Shown here: positions 10,150-22,003 of the stretch, one piece after another
Position numbering within the stretch: position 1 is the stretch's first letter
How the letters are laid out: the number at the start of each line of letters is the position of its first letter
Assembly (NCBI GenBank): GCA_002205965.3
Contig: NADL03000448.1
Span: 62,001-126,000 of the forward strand
Source of the DNA: Kappaphycus alvarezii
Taxonomy: Eukaryota; Rhodophyta; Florideophyceae; Gigartinales; Solieriaceae
Length of the DNA: 64,000 nt
Reading direction: 5' to 3'
Program-made: the position numbers and the translations under genes
The notes under the pieces: generated by a model
Databases searched by the model: none
The model's input: the letters and a program-made list of their open reading frames with translations, nothing else
Told to the model about the DNA's origin: nothing

Positions 10150-11338
10150 TCAGTTACTGGTCGTGGACGGGTTTTGCGGAGCTGAGCTCCCTGAAGGCGG
10201 GCTTGACTGCATGGGACTCTTCCCACTGGCGAAAAAGTTGCTCGGGGAAAACTGCATTATGTCAGGATCTTGGTCCATGGATCGCGGGGTGGTTCCCAGG
10301 ATGTAACCGAGATCCATATTTGCAGTTCCACCCAATGAAGCACCGAAGGAAGCCCCCATGATGGCATCTGGTCGATCGCCCATGGAAGATCCCGGAATAG
10401 GGATTCCGTTACCGCTCTCCGCACCGTCAAGGGCGGACGGTGTGTAATTGGGTGAGGAGAAAAGCGCACTGCATTGCGAAGGTCCAACTGTTGGGAGACG
10501 CGGGAAACCGCTGACAAAGGGCTGAGGATTAGGTCGGGTCCATTCTGGCTGGTTAGACCAGGAGGAGACCATGTCATGGTAGGTCGGAGTCCTTGGCCTC
10601 GGCGAAGATTGAGGAGAGGTAGGGATAGGTGGGGACGATTGGAATCCACTTGAGCGGAATGAGGTAGACGGGATTGGCAAGGGCGCAGAGGGTTGGTTGA
10701 ATGGAGCTGCATGTCGAGTGCGGGCGGATTCGTAAAATGGATTCTGCATCGGAGTTGAAGTGGGCGTACCGTCGGAGGCCCCAATGTAGCGAGGTTTCGA
10801 AACGGGCTTAGGCGAAGATGGGCGGTCTGTGTTTTGATCCAGTGCAACAGTGGCGGTCCCAATGACATTTGTAGACGGTGTTGTGCGGGAAGGTGGAGCG
10901 ACGCCGCGGTCGTTCACGCTAGGGACCGGGAAAGTGGGTTCAGCATAGGCCAAGATGGAGCCTGGATGATTGACGTGGGAGCTTATCCTGGTTGCTATAG
11001 ACTTCGCAATGAGGATGTTTGCGAAGATAAGTTTCCAAGTTTTTTCGCAGTGGGGCGGCATTGCCGGTGACTTTCCTATTTTCAAGTGTATGCCAAATAG
11101 GAACATGTTCGTTGAGAAGCACACGCTCTCCTGTTGCTGGGTCAATCGGAGCTCTGTTAGGGTCTTTGTCTTGACCTTTGTACTCTTCACACTCTGGGTG
11201 TTTCTTGAGGTACTTCTCGAGGTTGCGTCGCAGCGGTGCAGCGTTGCCAGCGATTTTGCGGTGCTCACGACGGTTCCATATAGTGACATGTTTGGCGGCC
11301 TCAGCGGCGCTAAGGGGAGTGGAGTCGTTTTTGTCCAT
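10150..11338 (-). CDS. Unknown protein with two GNAAPLR repeats and a Ser/Pro-rich tail (probable frameshift)
   Basis: From the ATG at 11338 the protein has two tandem units of about 41 residues, at 17-57 and 78-118. Each follows V-x-I-W-x-x-x-E-x-R-K, G-N-A-A-P-L-R-x-N-L-E-x-Y-L-x-K-H-P, C-E-x-Y, QD. The first frame ends at 10940. A second frame, open from about 11000 to 10150, adds about 280 residues rich in Ser, Pro and Thr that look disordered. One base change near 10975-11000 would join them; no GT-AG pair of usable intron length spans the switch. I do not recognise the family by name. The repeats could bind protein or nucleic acid, and the low-complexity tail would suit a regulatory or nuclear protein, but that is conjecture. 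An upstream ATG at 11440 is possible. Confidence 0.55.
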
Positions 11339-12659
11339 CACAGGAAAGCTGAGAGTGGTAGATGGTGAAAAAGAGGTGGAGATGAAGAGAGTAGTTTGGG
11401 TGGGAGGAAATGCAAGGAAAAGGAGTGAATTTGAGTCCAAAGTTGTTTAAGTATGGGCCGGTTCGCAGATGATGCGTTGAGAATCAGCAGAAGCGGGAGG
11501 AAATGCGACGTAGCGATAAACGATAGCGAACAGTGACTGATGGGTGAAGTGGAAGTTTGGAGGGGATGAAATGAAGTGACCGCACTGCTAGGCGGACTTA
11601 TGTCTCTGAGCGGGGGTGGAAATGGACCGGATTTGAGAAGGCGGAAATTCGGACAGGATACAGCCTTTGTGGAATGTAACGGAGAAAGGCGAGTGAAGCA
11701 GAAACAGGCTGCACGAAGGAGTTAAGATGCCCTCCGGTTGGTTCTCTCGTTGTTTGCGCGGTGGCGCTGAAGAAATTGAATGAATTCTCGTTTTATCCTA
11801 AAGGGATGCTTGCCTCCGTTTGTGATAGGAGAACAGAATCAAGAGATGGAAAGCACAAAGAATGGAGAGAGAGAGAACAAGAGTGGCAGAGATAGGTGAG
11901 GGGAAGATTGGATGCGGTAGAGGAGAAAAGCTACTCGGAAGGGAAAACGGGTTGGAGGGCTATGTTTCAAAGTAATGATCTCGGGGCGGAAAGAAAGGAA
12001 GCTTGAATATACCCTAAAGGTGAACGTTGATATCGACCGGTATGTGAAAGGGAGTACTGAACGTGAGAGACAGTCACATGAAATCACTCGGTAGGCAACT
12101 CAAAGTTCTCTGTTTGATTCTGTTCTTCTATCTAGGACCTATAGAAAGTTTAATTTTTTTTTCTTTAAAAAATATTTTATTTACACTGTTACATAATTTT
12201 GCGGGAAAGATAAGCACCCAAACCCCCAGCAGCAAAAGGGCCGCGTGGAGGATGGTTGTGTGCTGAGCATCACGTGCTGTGGCAGGATCTTCGGTTTCAC
12301 AACAGCCTCAGTTTTTCGATCCCTGTGGGCGGTCCCACCAACGTTCCCGGTCCACAATTCTGTAAGCCATACCGTACATCCCGCATTTCAGTGCCATGAC
12401 CTGCGTTAAACAAACTCCCTGTTTCTCGTACAGCGCATGGCTGTTTTCGGTACCGTTGCATATTGGCAATGCAATGAGCGATTTCCTTGCTTTTGTGGAG
12501 GCGATGCTTCCTTAAATGTGAAACCAGCACAAAGCTGCGAAATGACTAGTGGAAAACGCAAGCTTCATGTTGCTGTGCGGTAATCAACCTCATGGTCCGT
12601 TCGGTCCCTTGTTGTACATGTTTCATGCAGCTCCACGGAACTCGAAATGTTCCTGGCAG
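11339..12659. other. Intergenic
   Basis: No supported gene. It is purine-rich on the plus strand between about 11500 and 12060, with an AT-rich stretch near 12150-12190. Open frames are short and featureless. Confidence 0.5.
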
Positions 12660-13760
12660 GTCACAAATTTTAAATATAAATTACTACCACTATACTGTTG
12701 CTCCAATGTACTGTACAGTACAGTAGCAAAGCAAAGTACAGTACCTTACACTGTACCGTACCAAAGACTACGTTGGATTCATAGAAAAGCCCAGCTTTTT
12801 GGGGCCAACGTACTGTACAGCGCCGCATACGACTCGATCTTTTTGATTCGAGAAGCCCAAGAATTTTGACTGACTTTGATCTCTTTCCAATATCTATTGG
12901 TTACAGGCATATCAAATGCCATTTTTTTGGAATCAAAAGCATTTGTTTAATTAATTTAAAAAGCGGAAAATAGTCCAAATAAAATATTGATATCTTTAGA
13001 TTAAACTGTGTCTCTGCGGTACACTGATTGGTCCTATTATTCGGGTAAAAGCTAACTGGATGCGCCGATGTGTCAAGAGTGTCCACGTATTCACGGAACT
13101 TTGTACAATACGTGTACAGATGGTTACAGATACTGCCAGAGGCTATGTTAATCGTTTGGATTAATCCGTGCGAATCTGTACGCCTTGTCTTGAGTGTAGA
13201 TGAAAATTATTGAAAACGTTGGTACTGTACCTGCTGTACCCCCTACCTGCTGTACTCCCTGTACCTGCGAGATAGTGCCGTTCTCCTAGTGTTAACACTG
13301 TACAGTACCGCAAAGTACATACTGTACAGTGCTGTACAGTACTGCTTAAACTCGTAATTGCACAGCAGACTCTGCAGAGCCTACGGCTTAGACAGTCACT
13401 TGTGTGCCCCTAGTCCGTCACGGTGCAGAGGTGCTAGCAACATTAATAGGTTACTGTACAGTACTGTAAGGATGCAGTACAATACTGTATCGTGCTGAGA
13501 CTTTAGCGTATGGGTCTGTACAGTATAGCAAGTCGGTGAATACTAGACTTTGCTGCGCTACAATGAGCTTTTAACACCAACGACCTCCGTACTACAGTCG
13601 TGATGTTACAGTCAATACCGGTTGCGCAGCAACCCCAATAAATTTGCTGCACTGCCGCACCACATGTTATTTAACCACAGTAGAGTATGCGCATCCAAGG
13701 GCTGTTGCAGTACAGTACGGTAGTTGGAACAGCAATACGTCTTGTCCGGAATGGCATTTT
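12660..13760. repeat. Cluster of TACAGTAC / GTACTGTAC motifs
   Basis: Palindrome-like GTACTGTAC/GTACAGTAC words and close variants recur at about 12708-12727, 12736-12760, 12809-12820, 13221-13260, 13298-13345, 13451-13492, 13514-13526 and 13707-13722. Spacing is irregular, so it is not a simple tandem array. The same word occurs singly elsewhere (7737, 15610-15690, 18879-18900, 39027-39040, 40315-40340). No gene overlaps the cluster. Confidence 0.75.
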
Positions 13761-15904
13761 CGATCAAAATGAAGTCTCGTCGGCCAACTCTGACGTTTAA
13801 CGCTGTTTTTAGAAATTGGATTTCTCTGAAGCACCGAATTTCATTTAATCATTTCCATTATTGCGATCAGTTATTATACTTGTATCAAGTACGAATTAGG
13901 TAGTGCAAAACTGTAAGTTTTAATGATGTTTTTGTACACTGCGTGTGCTAGTTTTATTCATTTCGGGTCTCTTTGGGGTTGATGTACAATATTGAACAGC
14001 ACAGAACAGTGCCCTACTTGCCAAAAGCTCTGCCTTGCAACAGAGAATCTTTGAAAGGGGGTATCACTTATATCGTGGATGTGATGCTGCATTATCCAGT
14101 TCTGCGAAGCTCGGATGGAAAGTTTTACACATTAATTTTTTGAATACCATTAGCTACTAAAGGTTTTCTATCAATCGAAGGTGCTCTATGAAAGTTTGGA
14201 AGACCTATGGTGACGCCTCCGAGAGGCAAAAGTGATATGACATTTTCCTATTCCTCGAAAAACTAATGAAATATAATGATCCAAATATAACCCGAGAAAG
14301 GTACAATGCAAGTACATTACTGAAATTAGTGAATGATAAATTAATTCGAAATTCGAAACAAAATGATTCCTCCTCGAACGGTAGAAAATTAAACCGATCA
14401 CACTCGTCACCATTGGCTGCCAACATAAAAATACTCTCCGTTGTGCTCGACTGGCCTCAGAATGAAGCTTCAATACTCTACATACGTGCACATTGAAAGT
14501 GCACTTATTAATTCCTATCCCCTTGCTGCACACCTCTCTTTGCGCATGCAAGAACACAACTATAGATTCTAGTCCTTTTCTATTCCAGCTCTACAATGTG
14601 CCTTTCTTTCTCCTTGGTTCGCTCAAAGCATCTTCATAAGCACATGTTTGTGCAATCACCCGTGCAGAATGCTTCAGTAAACTTGTGCGCCTTACGCTGC
14701 GTAAATTACGCGTGAGACATTACCTATACGATAGTGATCATAATCTCGATACGCACCTGCTACTCACACACCACCAACTTGTCGCTTAGACTTCTTTGTA
14801 CCGTGCGTCCCACCATGCTGTACAGTTGTCCAACAAAATCCTTCTTCGCCAAGTCGTCCATTCCGCGGAATCCCTGACAGCCACCCATACTGTGGCGGTA
14901 TGCAGCACTCTATAATGCAGTTACCAAATCACTACCGCAATTTCTGCCTTTTCCATCCCACATATATTATACTTTGGCATTAGAGACCTTACGCCAGTGA
15001 CTTGCGACTCCCAGCGTAAATGTTCGCCTGCCGACAGTAATGACATTGCGGAATTTTACGCGGCATGGCCTTACGCAAACAAGCTTTTCGACCTGACCGA
15101 GGGATTTCATGTGAGGGCACTGTATCTGATACTCAACCTCAAATGACATTGCAACCACACCTCACACAAACAGCTTGACACGGCCTTAGCTGCTCCTTGG
15201 GAGCTTCACTTGAAGGGCTTTCCGACCGATGATTCAGGGCGCCGCGATTTTCCCGTACCACTCGTGTGTCTGTGCGATCGGCTTCAAGACTCACTGCTGT
15301 GCATCTTGAAGCCGATCGCAGCAGCAGAAGGAAACTTGGGTGTTTTAATGATTGAGATAGGGGGTCGGCTGTTATCCAAATTACACTTACAGGCATTTAT
15401 CGGCATGGAGAGAGATGATATGTACTCATTACTTATCTTACACAGGGCAATATTGGGATTTACGGTAAAAGGCTGGCTCGAGGTCAGCTAGCTGGCTGCA
15501 CTGGACATGCTGCGGCAGAGCCCGCAGCATGCCTTGGCATGAGTATCCCGCGAACCTTCCCGTATGATTCCGCAGCCTTGACCGCCTCGCTTTTTGCGAC
15601 TTCGGTTATACAGTATGACATTACAGTACTTTCCAAATAATAAATTACCCAAAATTTTCCCCGTTATACAGTACAATGAAACATATCCTAATGTTTTACT
15701 GTAAGACCGTGGGGCCTACTGGTTTACTGTACAAGGCAGTATGTAGAGTACTGAGCTCTGTAGCTCGTAACATACAGAACGGGAAATTTGGGGTGTTTTT
15801 AATGCATGAAAAATATGGTCAGCTGTTCCCTAAGGGATGCAGAACTGAACAGGGGAAAAAGACAGGGTTAAATGGGGTGGTTCATTTAATTTTCCGGATA
15901 CTGT
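13761..15904. other. Intergenic with a strong hairpin
   Basis: I find no gene. There is a perfect 17-bp inverted repeat at 15273-15289/15304-15320. Around 15636-15665 and 15783-15830 lie two opposed copies of a dispersed motif (acccaaaattttcccc and aatttggggtgtttttaatg) that recurs elsewhere in the window. Confidence 0.5.
15273..15320. repeat. Perfect 17-bp inverted repeat with 14-nt loop
   Basis: The arm tgcgatcggcttcaaga (15273-15289) is exactly complementary to 15304-15320. The loop is 15290-15303. Pairing extends imperfectly outwards by several bases. It lies in sequence with no gene call, so it may be a small foldback element or structured RNA; nothing decides which. Confidence 0.85.
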
Positions 15905-18394
15905 AAGAGCAAACCCAGACGAGGCCTAAGTGGCTACCCACTTACAGTACATACCCTCAGAACGGAGGTTCTCTGCAGAATACACACTTTCAAGTTGTGG
16001 CCTTAAGTGCCGCTCAAAACCCCTTCCAACGAACATCTGGCGTTAATCTGGATGAGTCTCGCCACGTGACGAGCGAACAATGTTTGCTGCGCATCAGCAA
16101 TCGGAACGGCTGCCCGTGCGACAATGCCAGTCGCAGCCCGGTTGGCGAAGTCCCGAGCAGTGAGGTGCCAGCCCCCCATCGCGGAGAGTGGAAGGGCAAT
16201 GAAGCGATGCCCAGGACCCTTGGAACGTATCAGCTCGGCAAAGCGAGTGTCCTTGCCAAGGCGAGCATGGTTAAGGGGCTTGAGGGGGCATCGCGCCAGG
16301 GAGGGGAGGCGGGCGGGGGTCAAGGGATGGATGACGTTTACATCATAATAGTCCGTGCCCACGTTCTCAAGCGCCTTGATGTCCGGGCGAACTGCATGGC
16401 CGGGTTGTGAGGGCTCGAGGACAAGGTGTCGGGCGGCTTTGGAGAGGTCTGCGACAAACAACCGTGTTTGTGACTCGTGCCGCCACCCGCGGGTGGAACT
16501 ACAGCCACAGCACAGCGCGTGGTCACCGTACTAATCCATGAGTGCTGTGCATCCTCCCTTGGGGCATTTTGAAGCGGGAGGAAACAGTGGTACCCGGCAA
16601 TAGAACTGCAACCACGTCTTGTAACTGCGGTCCGAGATGTAGGAGCCCAGGCCTGGAGCCGGTTGGCATGAAAGCCAGCCCTTGCATCCATCCACTGACA
16701 ACGAAGCTCGGAATGCCACGGTCCCCTCATCCCCCTTTGGCATGGCGTCAAACGCCTTTTCCCCAACTGGGCGAGCGAGTTGACCCTGCCCAAACCGCTG
16801 CCTTGAGTCGATAGCCGTGAACTGGACAACCTTCTCGGGTGCCACTTGTGTCTTCCGCTCATCATGTGCCCGAACTGCGGATGTGTAAGATTGGAGAGCA
16901 GTGTTCGGTAGCACAGGGAGAAGGGTAGAGCACAGGGCACGCGTGAGGGATACGGAGGAAAGGAAGGCAGCCGCCCCAGTGAGCTTAGCGGAGCGGAGCC
17001 CGATGCCAAATGTTGGCTTGCGGGGCCCAAAGGGCACAATAGGAAGTTGCATCCAGAACCCCACCCATCAACCCCCGCAGCGTGTCTTCAACAGCTCTGT
17101 CGAATTCAGTTGCTCCCGTAAGAGTGGAATGAGGGGGAAGTACACGTAAGAGGTAGTTGATCCGATATACACCAAAGCAGGTCCGCAGTAGGTCAAGAGC
17201 CACATGAGTGTCCTCCAGGGTTAACAGGGATTTGAGGAGAGGCTGCAACGATGTGACGTGCTTTGAGAACTCGCCCTCCATGAATAAGTCCGACCCGATG
17301 GGTGCGCGGAGCACTTGTGTCCCGGCGTCATAGTTCTGGGGAAGCTCACATGGGAGGGACTGCTGGACAGGTGGGGGGGGCAGTTGGCCACCAGACGGCA
17401 CACTTTTCCATGGCTAACCTAATTTTTAATCATTAAAACACCCAATTTTTTCCCTTTATCCATGCGAAGGTGTACACAAACCCAAACTGCGCACCTGCAC
17501 GGACGAGAGGAATTTTAGCGCCGTTCGAATGGCTTCGTGGGTGCCCACTATGTACCCATCGTCCAAGTACCACAGCTGAAGGAGTACAGAAGACCTGCCT
17601 GTGGTGTCGCCCACATTTTCCAGGCGGGTTTTCAGTTCCCGCGTCACTTTTTGCAGCACAAGGGAGAATAAAAGTGGACCCAGAGGATCCCCTTGCTGCA
17701 TGCCTACCACGCTCCGGAGCATATCATCCCCACACCACAGATGACCCGGGTTTACCGCGTACGTCTAATTGACCCAAGGTAAGAGCTCCGGGAACCTCTG
17801 CTCGACCTCCTTCAAAAACGCACTGCGGCTGACCAGGTTGAAGGCGTTTTGAAGGTCAACGCTTTACAGTGCATACTATGCCGATTCGCCATGCTCCTCA
17901 TAAAGTCGCCGTATCGCGTCGACAACTGGCTCAGATCCTCCTGACGTTGCTACTCCCAACTGTAGTGGCGGAAATTATTCCGAAGCCTTTTCGGAAATGC
18001 GAGTCAGCAAACATCAGCCCACCAAGCGACGTAAGGTCCCGCCCACGGCGATCGATCTGATTCCTCTGTCCGGTTTCAGAAGTGCCGTAAGCGGCGCCCC
18101 TGCGATCCATGCCGATATAGCCGCAGGGGCATTCCCGTTGGCTAGCAAGTTGACCACACTAGTCAGAGCAGGTAGCAAGCCTCGTCCACCATTGACAACT
18201 GGTGGGACCCGTCCACCATTGACAACTGGTGGGACCTGTAAAAGCTCAACGAGGTGGTTCGGGCGGAGTCCGGATCCCCCTGCGGCACTACCCCTTGGAA
18301 AACCCGAACGCAACGAAGAACAAGTTTTGGAGTGAAATCGGCAAGGAGGCAAAGAGTCAGGGGAAACGGGTTGGTCAAAAGAGAGGATGAACAT
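15905..18394 (-). mobile_element. LINE-type retrotransposon, copy 1 (decayed, minus strand)
   Basis: Reading down the minus strand: R-S-I-A-V-G-G-T-L-R-R-L-V-G at about 18060-18014, RT motif A V-D-L-Q-N-A-F-N starting at 17860, then G-M-Q-Q-G-D-P-L-G-P-L-L-F-S-L and the catalytic L-W-Y-L-D-D-G within 17722-17456. A thumb-like segment (R-T-C-F-G-V-Y-R-I-N-Y-L-L-R) lies within 17401-16985, and an endonuclease-like tail with D-Y-Y-D-V-N-V-I-H-P-L at 16461-16003. Motif A and the 17722-17456 ORF share a frame, broken by a TAG between them. Later parts change frame. The 3' UTR (15905-16000) matches the copy at 18.48 kb. A short insertion with the dispersed motif (ttaatcattaaaacaccc) sits at about 17427-17455. 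Non-LTR identity is clear from the RT motifs; the exact clade is not. Confidence 0.8.
18183..18236. repeat. 27-bp tandem duplication inside LINE copy 1
   Basis: Two identical adjacent units start with cgtccaccattgacaactgg. The related LINE copy at 30.7 kb has only one partial unit, so the duplication is private to this copy. Confidence 0.95.
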
Positions 18395-18479
18395 AGTTCA
18401 CTTTAGTGAGTATCTTCCATGCATTAAAATAACCCAAAAATTCCCCCCGCTTTAGTGGGTTGGTACAATATTTAATTTT

Positions 18480-19300
18480 CCTGCTAAGAGCAATCGCAGA
18501 CGTGGACTACTGTAAGTAGGGTCACCACTTACTGTACATACCCTGAGAACGGAGGTTCTCTAGTGTCTATTGGACCGTTGTCCTCATATGAGGACATTTG
18601 TATGAGGACATTTGTCCTCATATGAGGACTACTTTTAGCACTTCTTTTCAATACAAAATTTTTTTACCTCAGCGCATTTCTTGTCCCTCCGCATTAGTTC
18701 ATGAGTGTAGATGGCCGATCAAAACAAACTTTTCAAGACTGTTGACCTCGGTGAAGGCTAGACCAGTTTTCCCTCACCAGCTTCCGCTCTTTGCAAGAAG
18801 TTGTGAAAACGACTTCATTTTGGAAGGTAAAATAGTTCGTATTATCGTGGGGGGTTTCAGAAACGAGGGCGCATGTACAGTAAAAATTACTGTACTGTAA
18901 CTAAACATAAAAAACCTTTTTTCCAGTAAAAATTTCGGGCTTTCAAAACATTTTCCTTTCCAAAATGTAACGGAAATTGTCCTCATATGAGGACAAAGTG
19001 TGCCTCATATGAGGACAGTGCGTGGTCGGATAGACACTAGAGTATACACAATTTCAAGTTGTGGCCTAAGTGTCGCTCAAAACTCCCTCCAACAAACAAC
19101 TGGCGTTATTCTGGACGAGTCTCGCCGCGTGACGAGCGAACAATGTTTGCTGCGCATCAGCAATCGGAACGGCTGCCCGTGCGGCAATGCCAGTCGCAAC
19201 CCGGTTGGCGAAGTCCCGAGCAGTGAGGTGCCAGCCCCCCATCGCGGAGAGTGGAAGGGCAATGAAGCAATGCCCAGGACCCTTGGAATGTTGCAGTAGT
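18480..19300 (-). mobile_element. LINE copy 3, 5'-truncated, split by a MITE
   Basis: 18480-18560 matches the 3' UTR of copy 1 (15905-15980), and 19040-19300 continues with the C-terminal coding end (matching 15985-16230). The intervening 479 bp is a separate inserted element. Homology to copy 1 stops at about 19290, so only the last ~330 bp of the LINE is present, the usual 5' truncation of LINE insertions. Confidence 0.8.
18561..19039. mobile_element. MITE with TA target duplication and palindromic subterminal repeats
   Basis: The ends are inverted: tagtgtctat at 18561-18570 and atagacacta at 19030-19039, with further paired bases (ggacc/ggtc) inside. Comparison with the uninterrupted LINE at about 15975 shows the insertion between ggttctct and the tatacaca-like sequence, giving a TA duplication (18561-18562, 19038-19039). 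Just inside both ends is the perfect 16-bp palindrome gtcctcatatgaggac, seen at 18580-18595, again at about 18612-18627 and at 18979-18994, with a partial copy at 19003-19016. There is no transposase, so this is a non-autonomous element, probably mobilised by a Tc1/mariner-type enzyme. Confidence 0.8.
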
Positions 19301-20122
19301 GTAGTTCCATTCAATATTGACCTGCTGTTACTGGAAAGCGGAAGAAGAGAGACTTAGCTACGAAAGTGGCAGCGATTCCAGGCGAGGCAATGCCGGGACG
19401 ATCAAGGCTAGGATGGGATTTTGTACCACTAGCCTTCGACTCGTCAGGAACACCCTCTCTAGAAAAATCCAAGGTTATAGAGACATACGCGGCAGCAGTA
19501 GCGTCTCGTAGCGGATGCTCGACTGGGGGAGTGAAGACTCGCCTGTATCAGAAGCTTAGCTACTCAATCTGGTCAACATGTGCAGCATCCGTAATTTGTC
19601 GCGCACCGCAACACGCAGAGCTTAGTCACCCAATTCCAACTTAATTTTAAGTACTTTGCAACGTTGCACATTTGGACTGTACACCAATCATAAAAGGTTA
19701 CCTTACTGAGAGAAATGTTTTGCTGTAGCCCAATCATATTTCATGCCTAAACGGTACAGTATCTACAAAGCAGAAGGGAACATCCTCCTACCGGTGCGCT
19801 AAATCAATGAAAATTTCGAAAATTTAGCGCTTTTGGCAATGATGGCATCACCACCGGGGCTCTGTGCACTAAAATTCAGAGCTAAATTACCCACTCCGTA
19901 CCTATAATCAGTTTGAAAATTTCTAAGAATAGGACTGATTATAGGACTGAACGTGCAGATTTTCAATGGCCATTGAAGATCTGTCCGACCAGTCACAACC
20001 GAGGTCCTATTTCCGCAACATCATATCGCTGAGACAGCACTTCCAGCTTGGCGGGAAAGATATGTTCCCGCCATGGTAGGCACCCCGGATTCCAAACAGT
20101 GCCGGACCTCGGCACCGGCAAG
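19301..20122. other. Intergenic / left flank of Harbinger-type element A
   Basis: No gene supported. Short inverted words occur (for example ctctg...cagag near 19860-19883) but I could not place a terminal repeat for the element that begins around 20 kb. Confidence 0.4.
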
Positions 20123-21421
20123 ATGGCCGGATCTTCATCGCCTCGGTCGGATTCATCAGAAGCACAGGAACCGCAGGACACAAGCGCCATGTTTGATGAA
20201 GAAAGTGTCGCTCTTGTCCAGCCAGTCTCTGACAGTGAAGCCAACGCTACTGAGATCGCTGATTCTGCACCTTCCGGCAAAACTTCCAGTAGGTCTGTCT
20301 GCGCTTCTGAAACCCACGACGACGATTCGGCAACTCAAAGAAAGGTGGGAAAGAAAGAGAAGGACAAGGGTGGCAGTGCACAGGAAAAGAAAGGGCATGG
20401 CAAGGGGTTCACTGAGGATAAGGCGCTTGGGTTGGCGAAAGCATGGATTGAACAGTCAGGGAAAGAGTGCTATCAAAAAGAGAAGAACACTTGGGCCGTA
20501 ATTGAGCTCATTTGCAGGAATAAATATAAAATGAAAAGGAAAGCTGCCTCTCTGCGCAGCACTTGTCTAAGAATCGCGCGGGAGACGCAACACTTTATTT
20601 CAGCGAGGATGAAGGTCAGGGCCATGAAGTTGTCCGGAGCTGACGAAGACCTACTAGCGGAAGTAACGCAGGAGCAATATCGGAAAAGAGCTGTGAAGGT
20701 TGGTGCCGACGGGAATTATGTCTTTGTGCAGCCGTTCAAATAGATCTCTACTGCCGATTACCTCAGCCAGCACGATTGTTTTTGCGACGAGTACAGTAAA
20801 AGGAGTTGGAAATCGTCGCCTAAGAAGTCAACTTCAAGTTAAAAAGATGAAGTGGTCAAAAAGGGCCGTGATGTTGCAGACATGGATGGGGGCAATAGTA
20901 AAAAGGCTGCTGAGGAGAAAGATGTTGGGGACAGTGCGGGGAAATCAATAGCCCGAGCAACACTGGACACGATTGCTGAGGGAAATCGTAAGCAGGCGGT
21001 TGGCGGTGCACTAGTCCTCTCTGATGAGGAGGAGGAAGTGCGCCCAAAAGGAATAAAACGGAAGAAAGTAGAAGAAAAAAGAGCGAGCGAGTAGAGGCAT
21101 ATAAAACAGTCACTGCAAGCGATACAGAAGAGTTTATCTGAAGGGAATGCAATCATCGCATAGTCCAAGAAAAGAAGACTTGCGCAGCAAGATGAGGCCA
21201 ATGATATAGATTTTTTGAAGCTACTAGACCCGGGGTCGGAAGATTTTAGGGAGATAATTGGCAGTCTGATGGAGAAGCGGGGAGTTAGAGGGAACGAGGT
21301 GAGGCAAATCGAGGATGCGAGCAGGCAACAGAGCAAAGGCGCTAGTGAACAGAGGGATAGCGGTGATGGTCAACAGGAGAGGGCGGGTGGTTTTGCGGAC
21401 GTTTTCGAAGGGGAGCAGTAG
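20123..21421 (+). pseudogene. SANT/Myb-like, NAM-associated-type protein of a PIF/Harbinger element (element A)
   Basis: One plus-strand frame runs the whole length from the ATG at 20123 with only four in-frame stops (20741 TAG, 20840 TAA, 21092 TAG, 21161 TAG) and no frameshift. A Ser/acidic N-terminus precedes a trihelix/SANT-like block, G-F-T-E-D-K-A-L-G-L-A-K-A-W-I-E-Q-S at about residues 95-112. R-I-A-R-E-T-Q-H-F, L-S-G-A-D-E and a Tyr near the end of the first segment follow. After the stops come R-P-K-G-I-K-R-K-K, a nuclear-signal-like patch, and coiled-coil-like sequence, as in the second protein of Harbinger elements that helps carry the transposase to DNA. The transposase lies downstream in the opposite orientation. 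Confidence 0.7.
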
Positions 21422-21464
21422 CTGAGGTGCCGGACGTATTTAGCTCAGCAGTTGGTAGCAGTAA

Positions 21465-21503
21465 AAGGACCCTCTGGAGTAGTTTTAGCCAGGGAGGGTC
21501 CTT
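21465..21503. terminator. Hairpin between convergent transposon genes
   Basis: aaggaccctc at 21465-21474 pairs perfectly with gagggtcctt at 21494-21503. It lies in the 580-bp gap between the convergent SANT-like and transposase genes. A role in 3' end formation is a guess from position. Confidence 0.4.
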
Positions 21504-22003
21504 GTTCACTCGCCTTCACATCCTGCAGCGTCGGGGATACCAACAATGGCGGCTGGCTTGACTTTTTCATCGCCAACGCCTTTCGGGGCAGGAACTTAGC
21601 CCCTGTGCTGTCGAAATCTTATACTTGACCAGATCCCGGGGTTTAATACGTCGCAAACAATCCAAGCTTGCCCATAGGAAGCGTTTTCTCCGCTTGAGAA
21701 GCATAAAAAACTTCAGCATGAGGCCCGAAGATAGCAAATCTACTAAAGCAGCTGCATACCTTTCCACCTTGCTTCCTTTGTCGCTTCTATGAGATATTTA
21801 CTTAATCCTTCGAACTCTATAGATGATGTCAGAAAGCTCTACGGTATCTGCATACCCTCCAAGTCTAGTTGGCCATCGACATTACGATCTTCCTCGATCT
21901 CTATCTTAGCGTTCGCACTTTCGCCTTGTCTTTGCTGCGCTTTTCCACGTTCTTCGTCATACAGATCGGTTACTAAATTGATCATGCGTCCCTCAGCAGC
22001 AAT

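Noticed and set aside
10257..10868. 203-codon minus-strand frame
   Set aside because: It overlaps the Ser/Pro-rich tail of the 10150-11338 gene in another frame on the same strand; Pro/Leu/Arg-rich composition is typical of a shifted reading of that region.
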